In this document: positions 25,413 through 33,992 of the stretch, in pieces
Position numbering within the stretch: the stretch's first letter is position 1
Layout: each line of letters starts with the position of its first letter
NCBI RefSeq assembly: GCF_006442315.1
Contig: NZ_VFVY01000016.1
Location: 1-64,000, forward strand
DNA length: 64,000 bases
Direction of reading: 5' to 3'
Source of the DNA: Mesorhizobium sp. B2-3-4
GTDB lineage: Bacteria; Pseudomonadota; Alphaproteobacteria; Rhizobiales; Rhizobiaceae
Made by a program: the position numbers and the translations under genes
The notes under the pieces: generated by a model
The model's input: the letters and a program-made list of their open reading frames with translations, nothing else
Told to the model about the DNA's origin: nothing
Databases searched by the model: none

Positions 25413-25427
25413 GATCAGTGATTGATC
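25413..25427. promoter_or_regulatory. Candidate Lrp operator
   Basis: GATCA-gtgat-TGATC, a perfect 5-5-5 dyad, ends five bases before the start codon of the Lrp-type gene, in the region shared with the divergent exporter gene. Its position suits autorepression, but short dyads are common by chance. Confidence 0.35.
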
Positions 25428-25432
25428 AGATC

Positions 25433-25912
25433 ATGCCAACATTCAAGCTCGACGCCATCGACCGTCGCATCCTCGCCGCCTTGCAGCGCGATGCCCGGCT
25501 CACCAATGTGCAATTGGCCGACGAGATCGGCCTGTCGCCATCACCGTGCCTGCGCCGCGTCCGCATGCTGGAGGAAGCCGGGATCATCTCCGGCTACCAT
25601 GCCAACCTCAACCGGGTGGAGGTCGGGCTTGGCCTGACGGTGTTTGTCGGTGTCAAGGTCGAACGGCATCATGACGAGACGGCAACCGCTTTCAGAAACG
25701 CTGTGCTGACGCTGCCTGACGTGATCTCCTGCCACCTAGTTTCGGGTGAGGCCGATTTCCTGCTGCAGATCGTGGTTCCCGATCTTGCTGGATACGAACG
25801 GCTGCTGCTGGAAACCCTGCTCAAGCTGCCCGGCGTCAGCGACATAAGAAGCAATTTCGCCATCCAGACCGTAAAAGCCCACGCACCGTTGCCGCTCCAC
25901 CATCTGCCGTGA
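25433..25912 (+). CDS. Lrp/AsnC-family transcriptional regulator
   Basis: A 159-residue regulator: LDAIDRRILAALQRDARLTNVQLADEIGLSPSPCLRRVRMLEEAGII is the AsnC-type DNA-binding domain, and residues about 70-150 form the RAM ligand-binding domain (VFVGVKVERHHDET..., ISCHLVSGEADFLLQIVVPD). It is likely an octameric ligand-sensing regulator of the divergent LysE exporter. The ATG at 25433 lies at the usual family position; the upstream in-frame codons show no family resemblance. Confidence 0.94.
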   Translation: MPTFKLDAIDRRILAALQRDARLTNVQLADEIGLSPSPCLRRVRMLEEAGIISGYHANLNRVEVGLGLTVFVGVKVERHHDETATAFRNAVLTLPDVISCHLVSGEADFLLQIVVPDLAGYERLLLETLLKLPGVSDIRSNFAIQTVKAHAPLPLHHLP

Positions 25913-25941
25913 GCGCATGATTGCGGATGCGGCCAGCGCGC

Positions 25942-27468
25942 CTATCGGGTTTCGCCAAACCATCGCGACGCGGCTTGGGCAGCTTCCTTGATGTCAGGCT
26001 CGCCGTCCGCGGCCCAGGCGACGAAGCCGTCCGGGCGTATGAGCAGGGCGCTCAGGCCGAGCCGTTCCCGGGCGGTGCTGGCGACATAGGCAATCCGCCC
26101 AGTCCAGCGACTGCCGAGCGCCCGCAGCGGGGCACGGCCGTCGAAGTCCAGAAGCAGGCCGCGTCCAGACCTCATGAGCTCGCCCAGCCTGGTCCCGTCA
26201 ACCAGCTCGAAGTCGGGCGCGCTGCGGCCGACCAGCGGATGGACACCGCCGAGATCGTAGCGCAGGGATGTGCCCCAGACGCGGTCGGCGAAATAGCTGG
26301 CGCCGTCGCGCGTGTCGATCAGGTCGCGGATGATGGCTCCGAGCGCACGCGAACCGCGGTTCGGGCGCATCAGCGCGACCTGCGCGCGCGACCAGTCGAG
26401 CACATCGGCACCGACGGGATGCCGCTCCTCGAAATAGCTGTCGAGCAGGCCGGCCGGCGCATCGCCGCGGATGGTGGCGGCAAGCTTCCAGCCGAGGTTC
26501 ATCGCGTCGCCCAGGCCGAGATTGAGGCCCTGGCCGCCCAGGGGGGAATGGATGTGCGCGGCGTCGCCGGCGAGCAGCACCCGGCCCTTGCGGTAGGCGG
26601 TCGCCTGGTGGGCGCGGTCGGTCCAGGTGGTGGCGAGTCGAAGCGCCGTTACTGTGACGTCGATCCCGCAAACGCGGCGCAACACCGCCTGTACATGCTC
26701 AGCCGTGATCGGTTGGGTGCGGTGGAAAGCGCCGCCGTCGAACTCGACCATCGCGATCGTGCCCGGCCGTCCGTAAGTGTACATGCCCGTCGCCGTGTAG
26801 TGGCGGCCGGGCTCGAGCCTGTCCGGATCGGCCAGTTCGACTTCGACGGAATAGCCGGTGAATTCGGGATCGGTGCCGGCGAAGGCGAAGCCGCCGGCCT
26901 TGCGGACCGTGCTGCGGCCGCCATCGCAGCCGACGAGCCAGCGTGCGCGAAAAGTCTCGCCGCCGGCACGGATGGTGACGTCCCCGTCCGACTGGTCGAG
27001 GTCGTCGACGCCGAGGCCGCGCCTGATCTCGGCGTCCATCGCGCTTGCCCGCGCCGCGAGCACGGTTTCGAGCTGTTCCAGTTCGACCGCCATGTTGGTG
27101 CCTGCCGGACCAGGCAGGCGATACGGCCATTTCGAGCTGTCGATGGCGTCGAGGTGGAACTGGATGCCGGCGAAATGGCCACCCGGCCGGCGCGGCTGCT
27201 TTATCCAGTGCGCGCCGGCCGAAGCGCCGGCCGCCGCCTGTTGCGGCGCGGCGATGCCTTCGAGCAGGCCGCGATGGTGAAAAGCCTCGATGGTGGATGC
27301 CGAAAGGCCGCGCATGCCGAATGGCAGCCGCTTGAGCGGCGAACCGGGCTGCTCGCTCTGCTCCAGCACCAGCACGGAAAGGCCGGCGAGACGCAGCTCG
27401 CAGGCGAGAAACAGGCCGACAGGGCCGGCGCCGGCAATGATAACATCATAGGGATTGGTGGTATGCAT
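25942..27468 (-). CDS. FAD-dependent monooxygenase (aromatic hydroxylase class A)
   Basis: A 508-residue flavoprotein with all three class A motifs: the ADP-binding GAGPVG at 13-18, the DG motif GCDGGRSTVRK, and the GD motif LLAGDAAHIHSPLGGQGLNLG. The C-terminal thioredoxin-like domain (about 400-508; ALLIRPDGFVAWAADGEP) is typical of the PheA/TfdB and rifampicin-monooxygenase group. It should hydroxylate an aromatic or polyketide substrate using NAD(P)H and O2. AAGGAG supports the ATG at 27468. A decayed piece of a paralogue lies 1.4 kb away, on the far side of the LysE/Lrp pair. Confidence 0.93.
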   Translation of the reverse strand: MHTTNPYDVIIAGAGPVGLFLACELRLAGLSVLVLEQSEQPGSPLKRLPFGMRGLSASTIEAFHHRGLLEGIAAPQQAAAGASAGAHWIKQPRRPGGHFAGIQFHLDAIDSSKWPYRLPGPAGTNMAVELEQLETVLAARASAMDAEIRRGLGVDDLDQSDGDVTIRAGGETFRARWLVGCDGGRSTVRKAGGFAFAGTDPEFTGYSVEVELADPDRLEPGRHYTATGMYTYGRPGTIAMVEFDGGAFHRTQPITAEHVQAVLRRVCGIDVTVTALRLATTWTDRAHQATAYRKGRVLLAGDAAHIHSPLGGQGLNLGLGDAMNLGWKLAATIRGDAPAGLLDSYFEERHPVGADVLDWSRAQVALMRPNRGSRALGAIIRDLIDTRDGASYFADRVWGTSLRYDLGGVHPLVGRSAPDFELVDGTRLGELMRSGRGLLLDFDGRAPLRALGSRWTGRIAYVASTARERLGLSALLIRPDGFVAWAADGEPDIKEAAQAASRWFGETR

Positions 27469-27830
27469 GAACTGCTCCTTGGTCGGTGTTCGACCGGAGC
27501 GTTCCTCGCCTTGAGAACCACACAGACGAACGATTGGGCGCCATCAGCGTCCGATGTTCGTCGCGGGGATCTCGTGCACGAAGCCAAAGACCAGAGCTCT
27601 CGTTACCGAGAGGAGTTGGGCTTACCAAACCAACCCTGCCTTTTCCGACAGCGGCTATATAGGGGTATGACGATCGATCCGCAACAGTGTGAATCCATGG
27701 TTTTGCGGATAGCGGGCGCCGCCGGGTTGGCTATGGCTTATCTCTTCGGTCCCATTCCTCACGGGAGCAACGCCATGGGAAGAACAGCGCGGATCCGAAG
27801 ACGAAAGAACCTCAGGTCTAGATCATCGAC
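27469..27830. other. Gene-free gap upstream of the monooxygenase gene
   Basis: These 362 bases contain the monooxygenase promoter region. A 5-base dyad, GTTGG...CCAAC, lies near 27615-27635, and an AT-rich CTATATAGGGG lies near 27655. An open + strand frame from 27667 has no recognisable content. I see no RNA gene or mobile element. Confidence 0.4.
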
Positions 27831-28250
27831 TTACACAAACACGATAGGGTTCTTCTCGCGCCGTGCTATGCGCATCAATTCCGATAGCCCATCGATAAAC
27901 TCCCGTACCCATGCGTCGGTGCTGGATCTGATCAGCCGCAATTCGCGCGCGATTTCGTCGAAGCTCGGGTCGTTGATGACGTCTCCGGCATGGCTGCCTG
28001 AAAAGAGGACAAGTTGTTCCAAAGCCGATCCTTCGCCGAGAGAGCCAGCGATCGTCTCCCGAAGCGCGGCGACATGAAGGATGTTTCCGACACGCCACTG
28101 GCATGCCGTGACATCGTCCCAGCCGAGATTCACTCCCCCGGGATGGATTGCCTCGCATTCGCCCGTCACCGGGTCCCTCTGAAAGCGATGGAAGGGGAAT
28201 TCCCGCTCCATGGTCGAAACACTTTTAAAAACGGCCACATCGAGACCCAT
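27831..28250 (-). CDS. Small cytosolic protein of unknown function
   Basis: A 139-residue protein from the ATG at 28250 (MGLDVAVFKSVSTM); GGGGAG lies 12 bases upstream. Longer starts at 28262 and 28313 are possible. It is acidic and mixed alpha/beta (VGNILHVAALRETIAG, LFSGSHAGDVIND), with no signal peptide or membrane segment. Codon use and base composition differ from the GC-rich neighbours and suggest recent acquisition. The size and shape would fit an immunity-type or stress protein, but I have no motif to support that. It is isolated between the monooxygenase and the polyamine operon. Confidence 0.65.
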   Translation of the reverse strand: MGLDVAVFKSVSTMEREFPFHRFQRDPVTGECEAIHPGGVNLGWDDVTACQWRVGNILHVAALRETIAGSLGEGSALEQLVLFSGSHAGDVINDPSFDEIARELRLIRSSTDAWVREFIDGLSELMRIARREKNPIVFV

Positions 28251-28444
28251 GACTGTAAACATCTCCCCAAAGGATAGGCGCGGTGTCTCTCCATGGTGGA
28301 GAATTGAAAACACGAGTAGCCCGTTTCGGTGCGAATCCTAACCCGGGCAGGTTCGCCCTGATCGCCTCATCACCATTCAGGCACAATCTTGCCGAGACCA
28401 ACGACAGCGCTGTAGCACTCGCACCGCAACTATGAGTCTTGACC

Positions 28445-29593
28445 CTAGGAAATCCGCTGACCGTCCTCATCGAGCAGTATGCAGCTCTCGGGATCGAAGC
28501 CGAGGTCGATCGTCTCGCCTTCGCGCAGGACGCGGCCGGTGATCGGCGCGTTGGCGCGCAGGCTGGTCTTGCCGCCGATGTCGATCTCGTAGATTGCGCT
28601 GCCGCCCAGATACGAAGCCGAGACGACACGGCCGGTGAGCCGGTTGACGCTCGTTCCGGCACCGACCGAAAACTTCTGCGGCCGCACCACGACGGTGACC
28701 TTGCTGCCGTCGCCGAGCGGCCTTGGAGAGGCGACGTCGATCGTCTGCCCGGTGGCGAGCACCACCGCCTGGCCGGACCTGCTCACGGTCCCGGCAAGCA
28801 TGTTGGCTTTGCCGAGGAAGTCGGCGACGAAAGCCGTGGCCGGCGTCTCATAGACCTCCTGCGGCGTGCCGATCTGCTCCATCGCGCCGGCGTTCATCAC
28901 CACGATGCGATCCGACATAGAGAGCGCTTCCTCCTGGTCGTGCGTGACGAAGATGGCGGTGATGCCGGTTTCCTTCTGGATCTTCTTGATCTCGACGCGC
29001 ATTTCCTCGCGCATGTTGGCGTCGAGCGCCGAGAGCGGCTCGTCCAGCAGCAGAACCTGCGGCTCGAAGACGATGGCGCGCGCCAGCGCGATGCGCTGCT
29101 GCTGCCCGCCCGACAGTTGCGACGGCAGCTTCTTCTCGCTGCCCGGCAGCCGCACCATCTCGAGCGCCTTGCCGACCTTGCGCGCGATCTCGGGCTTCGG
29201 CACGTTGCGGTATTTCAGGCCGAAGGCGACGTTGTCGAACACGGTCTTGTGCGGGAACAGCGCGTAGCTCTGGAAGACCAGCCCGATGTTGCGCTTGTAG
29301 ATCGGGATGTCGTCGACGCGCCGCCCGTCGATCATGATCTGGCCGCCCGAAATGTCGACCAGGCCGGCGATGGAGCGCAGGATCGTGGTCTTGCCGCAGC
29401 CGGAAGGCCCGAGCAAGGTGACGAAGCTGCCCTTGGTGATCGACAGCGAGAAATCCCGCACCGCGACGAACTTGCCGTAGGCGATGTCGATGTCGCGGAA
29501 CTCGACCGCCGGGCTGTCCGCCGTGGCGGCTGCGCCCGGAGCGGTCGCCCCGGCCGAGGCCGGCCGGGGGCTGGATATCGTGGCCTCAGGCAC
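28445..29593 (-). CDS. ABC transporter ATPase, spermidine/putrescine type (PotA-like)
   Basis: A 382-residue ATPase: Walker A GPSGCGKTT, signature LSGGQQQRIALARA, Walker B LLLDEPLSALD, and the switch His in FVTHDQEEAL. The C-terminal 130 residues form the TOBE regulatory domain of the PotA/MalK class. It is the last gene of the four-gene operon and overlaps the 3' end of the binding-protein gene by 8 bases. Powers import of a polyamine or similar cation. Confidence 0.95.
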   Translation of the reverse strand: MPEATISSPRPASAGATAPGAAATADSPAVEFRDIDIAYGKFVAVRDFSLSITKGSFVTLLGPSGCGKTTILRSIAGLVDISGGQIMIDGRRVDDIPIYKRNIGLVFQSYALFPHKTVFDNVAFGLKYRNVPKPEIARKVGKALEMVRLPGSEKKLPSQLSGGQQQRIALARAIVFEPQVLLLDEPLSALDANMREEMRVEIKKIQKETGITAIFVTHDQEEALSMSDRIVVMNAGAMEQIGTPQEVYETPATAFVADFLGKANMLAGTVSRSGQAVVLATGQTIDVASPRPLGDGSKVTVVVRPQKFSVGAGTSVNRLTGRVVSASYLGGSAIYEIDIGGKTSLRANAPITGRVLREGETIDLGFDPESCILLDEDGQRIS

Positions 29594-30728
29594 CTTTGGA
29601 GATCCTGTTCCACTGCTTGGTCCAGGCGTCCTCGTTGGTCGCCCAGTAGGTCGGATCGGCGAAGGTCAGCGACTTCATGGTGCCGGTCTTGTCGAAGGCC
29701 GGCAGCTTCTCGATCTTCTCGGTCAGCTTGACCTTTGTCGGGTCGAGCGAGGGCGGATAGCTCTGGCCCTCGGCCACCGCGATCGAGGTCGCCGGGTCGA
29801 GCATGAAGTTGATGAGCTCCTCGCACTCGGCCATGGGCGAGCCCTTCAGGATCAGCATATCCTCCATCCAGGCATAGGAGCCGGACGGATCGAGATAGCC
29901 GATCGGATGGCCCTGGTCCTGCAGCGCGGCGACGCGCCCCGACCACGCATCGGTCACCACGATCTCGCCCTTGGAAAGCAGGTCCATCAGCTCGGCCCCG
30001 GAGCTCCAGAATTTCTTGGCGAGGTCGCGCGTCTCGCGCACCTTGGCCCAGATGGCGTCCATGTCCTTGAGGTTGTTGGGATCCTGCCCGGTGGCCAGTG
30101 CGGCGTACCAGACGCGCGTCGTCATGTCGGAATAGCCGCCGACCTTGCCGGCATATTTCTTGTCGAGCAGCAGTGCCGCGCCCTTTTCCTTGGCTTCCTC
30201 GGGTGAAATCACCTTGGTGTTGTAGGCAATGCCCGTCGTGCCGTAGTCGTAGGGGACGGCGGAGAGTTTCGGCGTCAGCTTGCGGAACGGCTCGATCATC
30301 GGCTGCAGCACATTGGCCATGTTGGGAATGTTGGCCTCGTTGATCTCCGAGGTCAGGCCGGCATTGACGTATTTGATGTAGTAGTTGACGCCGGAGGAAT
30401 GGATGACCTGGTAGTCGCCGGGCTTGGCGGTCTTGATCTTGGTGATGATCTCGTCCTCGTCGCCGAACGTGCCCTGGACCACCTTGATCTTGGTCTTGCC
30501 GGTGTAGGGCTGGAAGGCGAACTTGTCGATCGCGTCCTGCACCGTGCCGCCCCAGCCGTCGAAGCGAACCTCCTGGACCGCGGCGAGCGCCCGGCCCATC
30601 CATGGCATGGACAGGCCGGCCGATGCCGCCGCGGCGGCGGTCAGTGTCAGGAAAGTGCGGCGGCTCAGGTCGCCATTGGCATATCGGTCGTGCAGCCGCT
30701 CCAGCCGCTTGGTGGTGGTGAGTTTCAT
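29586..30728 (-). CDS. Periplasmic polyamine-type solute-binding protein with Tat signal
   Basis: A 380-residue PotD-like protein. The N-terminus carries a twin-arginine motif (SRRTFLTL) before a hydrophobic segment and AxA site (GRALA), so it is probably exported folded by Tat. The mature part has the PotD fold: VRFDGWGGTVQDAIDKF near the start, YDYGTTGIAYN in the first hinge, and WSGRVAAL and LDPSGSYAWMEDMLILKGSP in the second lobe. Overlaps the permease gene upstream by 4 bases (ATGA) and the ATPase downstream by 8. Confidence 0.93.
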   Translation of the reverse strand: MKLTTTKRLERLHDRYANGDLSRRTFLTLTAAAAASAGLSMPWMGRALAAVQEVRFDGWGGTVQDAIDKFAFQPYTGKTKIKVVQGTFGDEDEIITKIKTAKPGDYQVIHSSGVNYYIKYVNAGLTSEINEANIPNMANVLQPMIEPFRKLTPKLSAVPYDYGTTGIAYNTKVISPEEAKEKGAALLLDKKYAGKVGGYSDMTTRVWYAALATGQDPNNLKDMDAIWAKVRETRDLAKKFWSSGAELMDLLSKGEIVVTDAWSGRVAALQDQGHPIGYLDPSGSYAWMEDMLILKGSPMAECEELINFMLDPATSIAVAEGQSYPPSLDPTKVKLTEKIEKLPAFDKTGTMKSLTFADPTYWATNEDAWTKQWNRISKGA

Positions 30729-31591
30729 TGTGTTTCCTCCTTCGGTTCGCCTTGTCTTCTCAGTTTTGTCAGGCTTTGCAGGATCAGGCCGCCGACGAGC
30801 GGGATGCCGACGGTCACCAGGATCATCACGGTGCCGAGTGCGTTGATTTCCGGACTGATCGAGATCTTGAGCATGGAAAGGATCTGGGTCGGCATGGTTT
30901 CGACGCCGGCCGGCCGCCAGAACAGGCTGGCCGAAGTGTTGTCGAACGAGATGGTGAAGGCGAGCAGGGCGCCGCCCACGACCGCCGGAACGAGCAGCGG
31001 CAGGGTGATCTCGCGGAAGGAAGAAAAGCGCGAGGCGCCAAGCGACAGTGCCGCCTCTTCATAGACGCGCCGGATGCCGATCATGCGCGCCTGGGCGATC
31101 AGCACGACATAGGGCACGGCAAGCAGGATATGGCCGAGCACCAGGAGCAGCATGGTTCTCGGCTGGTCGACGGCCTTGATCAGCACCAGCAGGCCGACGC
31201 CGAGGATTGTTTCGGGCACCAGCGCCGGCAGGATCACCAGCGTGCTCAGCGCCTGCTTGCCGCGAAACTCGAAGCGCACCAGGGCAAACGCCGTGGTGAC
31301 GCCGATGGCGGTGGTGACGATGGCGGTGACCAATGCGATCCACAAGGACGTGCGGAAGGCGGCCAGCACCTGCTCGTTGGCCATCAGCTTGCCATACCAT
31401 TGCAGGCTGAAGCCGGTCATCGGGAAGCCGCCGAACATCGAGGCGTTGAACGACAGGACCACCGTCGCTACGATCGGTGCGAACATGAAGATGTAGACGC
31501 AAACCGTGACGAAGCCGGTCAGCCGCCAGGCCCATCTGCCTTCCTGTTTGCGCCGAGCCCTGTTCATGCGCCCAATCCCTTCATCCTCCAA
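30725..31591 (-). CDS. ABC transporter permease, PotC-like
   Basis: A 288-residue permease with six predicted helices; the EAA loop is EEAALSLGASRFSSFREITLPLLVPAV. The N-terminal helix follows a basic stretch (NRARRKQEGRWAWRL). Partner of the second permease. Overlaps the PotB-like gene by 11 bases at its start and the binding-protein gene by 4 at its end, so translation is coupled through the operon. Confidence 0.93.
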   Translation of the reverse strand: MEDEGIGRMNRARRKQEGRWAWRLTGFVTVCVYIFMFAPIVATVVLSFNASMFGGFPMTGFSLQWYGKLMANEQVLAAFRTSLWIALVTAIVTTAIGVTTAFALVRFEFRGKQALSTLVILPALVPETILGVGLLVLIKAVDQPRTMLLLVLGHILLAVPYVVLIAQARMIGIRRVYEEAALSLGASRFSSFREITLPLLVPAVVGGALLAFTISFDNTSASLFWRPAGVETMPTQILSMLKISISPEINALGTVMILVTVGIPLVGGLILQSLTKLRRQGEPKEETQ

Positions 31592-32459
31592 GGCCTTTGA
31601 CGATCTGCGACATGCCCATGTAGCGCGTGTAGACGGCCGCGAAGAAGCCGAGCACGATGAACAGCACGATCGAGAGCGTGGCGCCCATCGGCCAGTTCAA
31701 CTCGCCCATGATGGTGTCGTAGATCAGGTTGCCGAACAGCGCGTCACGGCCCGAGCCGAGAAGCTGCGGCGTCACATAGCTGCCGGCGGCCAGCACGAAG
31801 CAGAGCAGCAGGCCCGCCGCCAGGCCGGGCAGCGACAGCGGCAGGGTGACCTCCCGGAACGCCTGCGCGCTGGTGCAGCCCATGGAGCGGGCCGCCGAAA
31901 TCAATGTGCGATCAATGCTCTCAAGGCTGACATAGACGTTGAGGATCATGTAGGGCAGCAGGAAGTGCAGCATGCCCAGGATAACCGCGCCTTCATTGTA
32001 GAGCATCTGCAGCGGCTCATGGATGATGCCCATTTTGAGCAATGCCACGTTGATGACGCCCTGTTCGCCCAGGATGTTGATCCAGGAGAAGGTGCGGATG
32101 GTGAAGCTGATCCAGAACGGCACGATCAGCAAAAGCAGCAGCAGCCATTTGTGCCTGAAGGTGGTCGCCCAGATGAAATAGGCCGGGAAATAGCCCAGCA
32201 CCCCACACAGCAGCGCCGTGATCGCGCCGACCCGCAGCGTCTTCAGCAGGAAGCCGGAATAATAGCTGTCGGTGAGGAATTCGTGCCAGTTCGCGGTCGT
32301 CAACGCGCTGGTTTCGACGCCGGCGGTGACGAAGGTGAAGAAGGTGTAGCCGGCCATCACGGCGATCGGCAGGATCAGGAAGAAGATCAGCAGCAAGAGC
32401 ACCGGCGCGACGAGCATCCAGGCCAGCCGTGGATCATACAATGTCCATCGTCGTTTCAT
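31581..32459 (-). CDS. ABC transporter permease, PotB-like
   Basis: A 292-residue permease, first gene of the operon. The start at 32459 (MKRRWTLYDPRLAWMLV) places the first helix correctly (VAPVLLLLIFFLILPIAVMAGYTFF). The EAA loop is ISAARSMGCTSAQAFREVTLPLSLPGL. The upstream open frame to 32681 has no coding character. The operon order permease-permease-binding protein-ATPase differs from the E. coli potABCD order. Confidence 0.92.
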   Translation of the reverse strand: MKRRWTLYDPRLAWMLVAPVLLLLIFFLILPIAVMAGYTFFTFVTAGVETSALTTANWHEFLTDSYYSGFLLKTLRVGAITALLCGVLGYFPAYFIWATTFRHKWLLLLLLIVPFWISFTIRTFSWINILGEQGVINVALLKMGIIHEPLQMLYNEGAVILGMLHFLLPYMILNVYVSLESIDRTLISAARSMGCTSAQAFREVTLPLSLPGLAAGLLLCFVLAAGSYVTPQLLGSGRDALFGNLIYDTIMGELNWPMGATLSIVLFIVLGFFAAVYTRYMGMSQIVKGLGG

Positions 32460-32825
32460 GAGCACCCGGTGCGCTCTCTTTGAAGCGCGTGTTTTGTTCC
32501 CGGGCCAAGATTGGGTGATTGGTGGCCCGATGTCTATACCGGGCGATTGAGCCAGTAGGACAACTGCCGGCTTGTTGACATCGAGCACTTGCGCCTCGTT
32601 GTAGGGAAGGGGCGCCGGTCCTCCCGCCAGCCATCGCAGAACCGCATGTGTGTTGCCTGAGCCGTGGCAATTGACCGGCAAGGCAAACGCCTATCTCCGC
32701 CGGAGTGGCAATCAGAGAAAATAACGTTTTCCGGCCCCAAATACCGAAGCATGGTAGCTCCCCACTACTACTTCAGCCCACCTTGTGCCAAACATAGGCG
32801 AAGACGGGCACCTTGGATCACCAAC
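32460..32825. other. Gene-free gap holding divergent promoters
   Basis: These 366 bases separate the polyamine operon from the hydrolase island. Base composition falls toward the hydrolase gene. I find no clear operator or RNA structure. An upstream in-frame ATG at 32664 could lengthen the hydrolase by 54 residues, but those residues show no domain. Confidence 0.4.
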
Positions 32826-33956
32826 ATGACCACCAAAAATGTAGTCGTCTTGGTTCATGGCATTCGCGATCATGCGCTATGGCAAAAGGAAATTGCTGAT
32901 ACTTTGAGATCATATGCCATGGTGGTGGAGCCGACCAACTATGGTCGCTTCGACCTCTTTCGCTTCCTTTTACCTCTTCCCTATTTTAGAAAGAAAGCAG
33001 AAGCCGAGGTCCTTCGGCAATTGCAGATTGTCGAGCAAAGATACCCGTCCGCAAAAATATCCGTAATAGCGCATAGTTTCGGAACATATCTCATAGGGAA
33101 GATAATTGCCAATAATTTCAATGTTAAATTCGACAAGGTCATATTCTGTGGGTGCGTGCTAAGATACAATTTTCCCTTCGAGGATTACCAGAACCGGTTC
33201 TCTGCCGATATCGTCAACGAAGTCGGAACCAAGGACATCTGGCCAGCCATGGCGGAGAGCGTCACCACCGGTTACGGCTCCGCTGGGACCTTCGGCTTCC
33301 ACAGGCCCCTGGTTTACGATCGCTGGCATAATGGGGCCCATCACGGGTATTTTCTCAATCAAGCGTTTTGCAAAAAGTATTGGGTGCCATTTCTCTTGGA
33401 CGGAACCATTGTGCCTGACTCCGCTCATCCGGAGAGGCCGTCGCGATTTGCCTCGATAATAAACATAGTCAAGCTGAAGTATCTACTTTCCGCTGCTCTT
33501 GTTTGCGCTCTGTTATGGCTGCCGGCGGCCTCCGCCGGCATTGTTCCCGGGATCGGTTGGTTGCCCTGGCCGCATGAAGATGCCTGCCCCGGCCTGCCGG
33601 GCGAGACGGCGTGGGTCTATGCCGGCGAGTTTGACCAGAACGCGCGCACGTTCACTTCGAAAGCCGTGTTCTCGATAAGCGGCGCGGATCGACGCCCTGA
33701 GGATGTTCGACGAGGTGACTGGATTGAACTGACCTCTACTAGAAAAACAATGATCATTGACTATAGTAAAACGGGTCAGACGAGAGCCCTGGACAGCCCG
33801 TTCTCGCTGAATGGTCATGTCGACTACACTTGCAAGACATTGCCTGTCGGGCAGCGCCTCTATGTAGTTTACATAGACGTAAATGGCCCAAGCAAATCGG
33901 AAAGCCATATGTGGCTTCGTGTCCGCTATTCGCCTCCAGGCGGAGGAGATGGATAA
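32826..33956 (+). CDS. Membrane-linked alpha/beta hydrolase with a C-terminal extracytoplasmic domain
   Basis: A 376-residue protein in two parts. Residues 1-about 215 form an alpha/beta hydrolase: VVVLVHGIRDHALW supplies the oxyanion strand, AHSFGTYL the nucleophile Ser, and the likely Asp and His are in GTKDIWP and AHHGYF. One transmembrane helix follows (LKYLLSAALVCALLWLPAASAG), then about 140 residues that begin CPGLPGETAWVYAGEFDQ and end RVRYSPPGGGDG, probably SH3-like strands. The hydrolase is then cytosolic and the tail periplasmic. Codons are much more AT-rich than in neighbours. The start may be 32664 instead. The exported protein gene begins 36 bases later. Confidence 0.82.
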   Translation: MTTKNVVVLVHGIRDHALWQKEIADTLRSYAMVVEPTNYGRFDLFRFLLPLPYFRKKAEAEVLRQLQIVEQRYPSAKISVIAHSFGTYLIGKIIANNFNVKFDKVIFCGCVLRYNFPFEDYQNRFSADIVNEVGTKDIWPAMAESVTTGYGSAGTFGFHRPLVYDRWHNGAHHGYFLNQAFCKKYWVPFLLDGTIVPDSAHPERPSRFASIINIVKLKYLLSAALVCALLWLPAASAGIVPGIGWLPWPHEDACPGLPGETAWVYAGEFDQNARTFTSKAVFSISGADRRPEDVRRGDWIELTSTRKTMIIDYSKTGQTRALDSPFSLNGHVDYTCKTLPVGQRLYVVYIDVNGPSKSESHMWLRVRYSPPGGGDG

Positions 33957-33992
33957 GTACAAATCATGTAGGTTCCTTGGAGGAGCAAGTCG

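Noticed and set aside
25921..28077. Long + strand open frame opposite the FAD monooxygenase
   Set aside because: Shadow of a gene with all three flavoprotein motifs.
27831..28250. Toxin-antitoxin or immunity role for the small isolated gene
   Set aside because: Only size and base composition point that way; no partner gene or motif is present.
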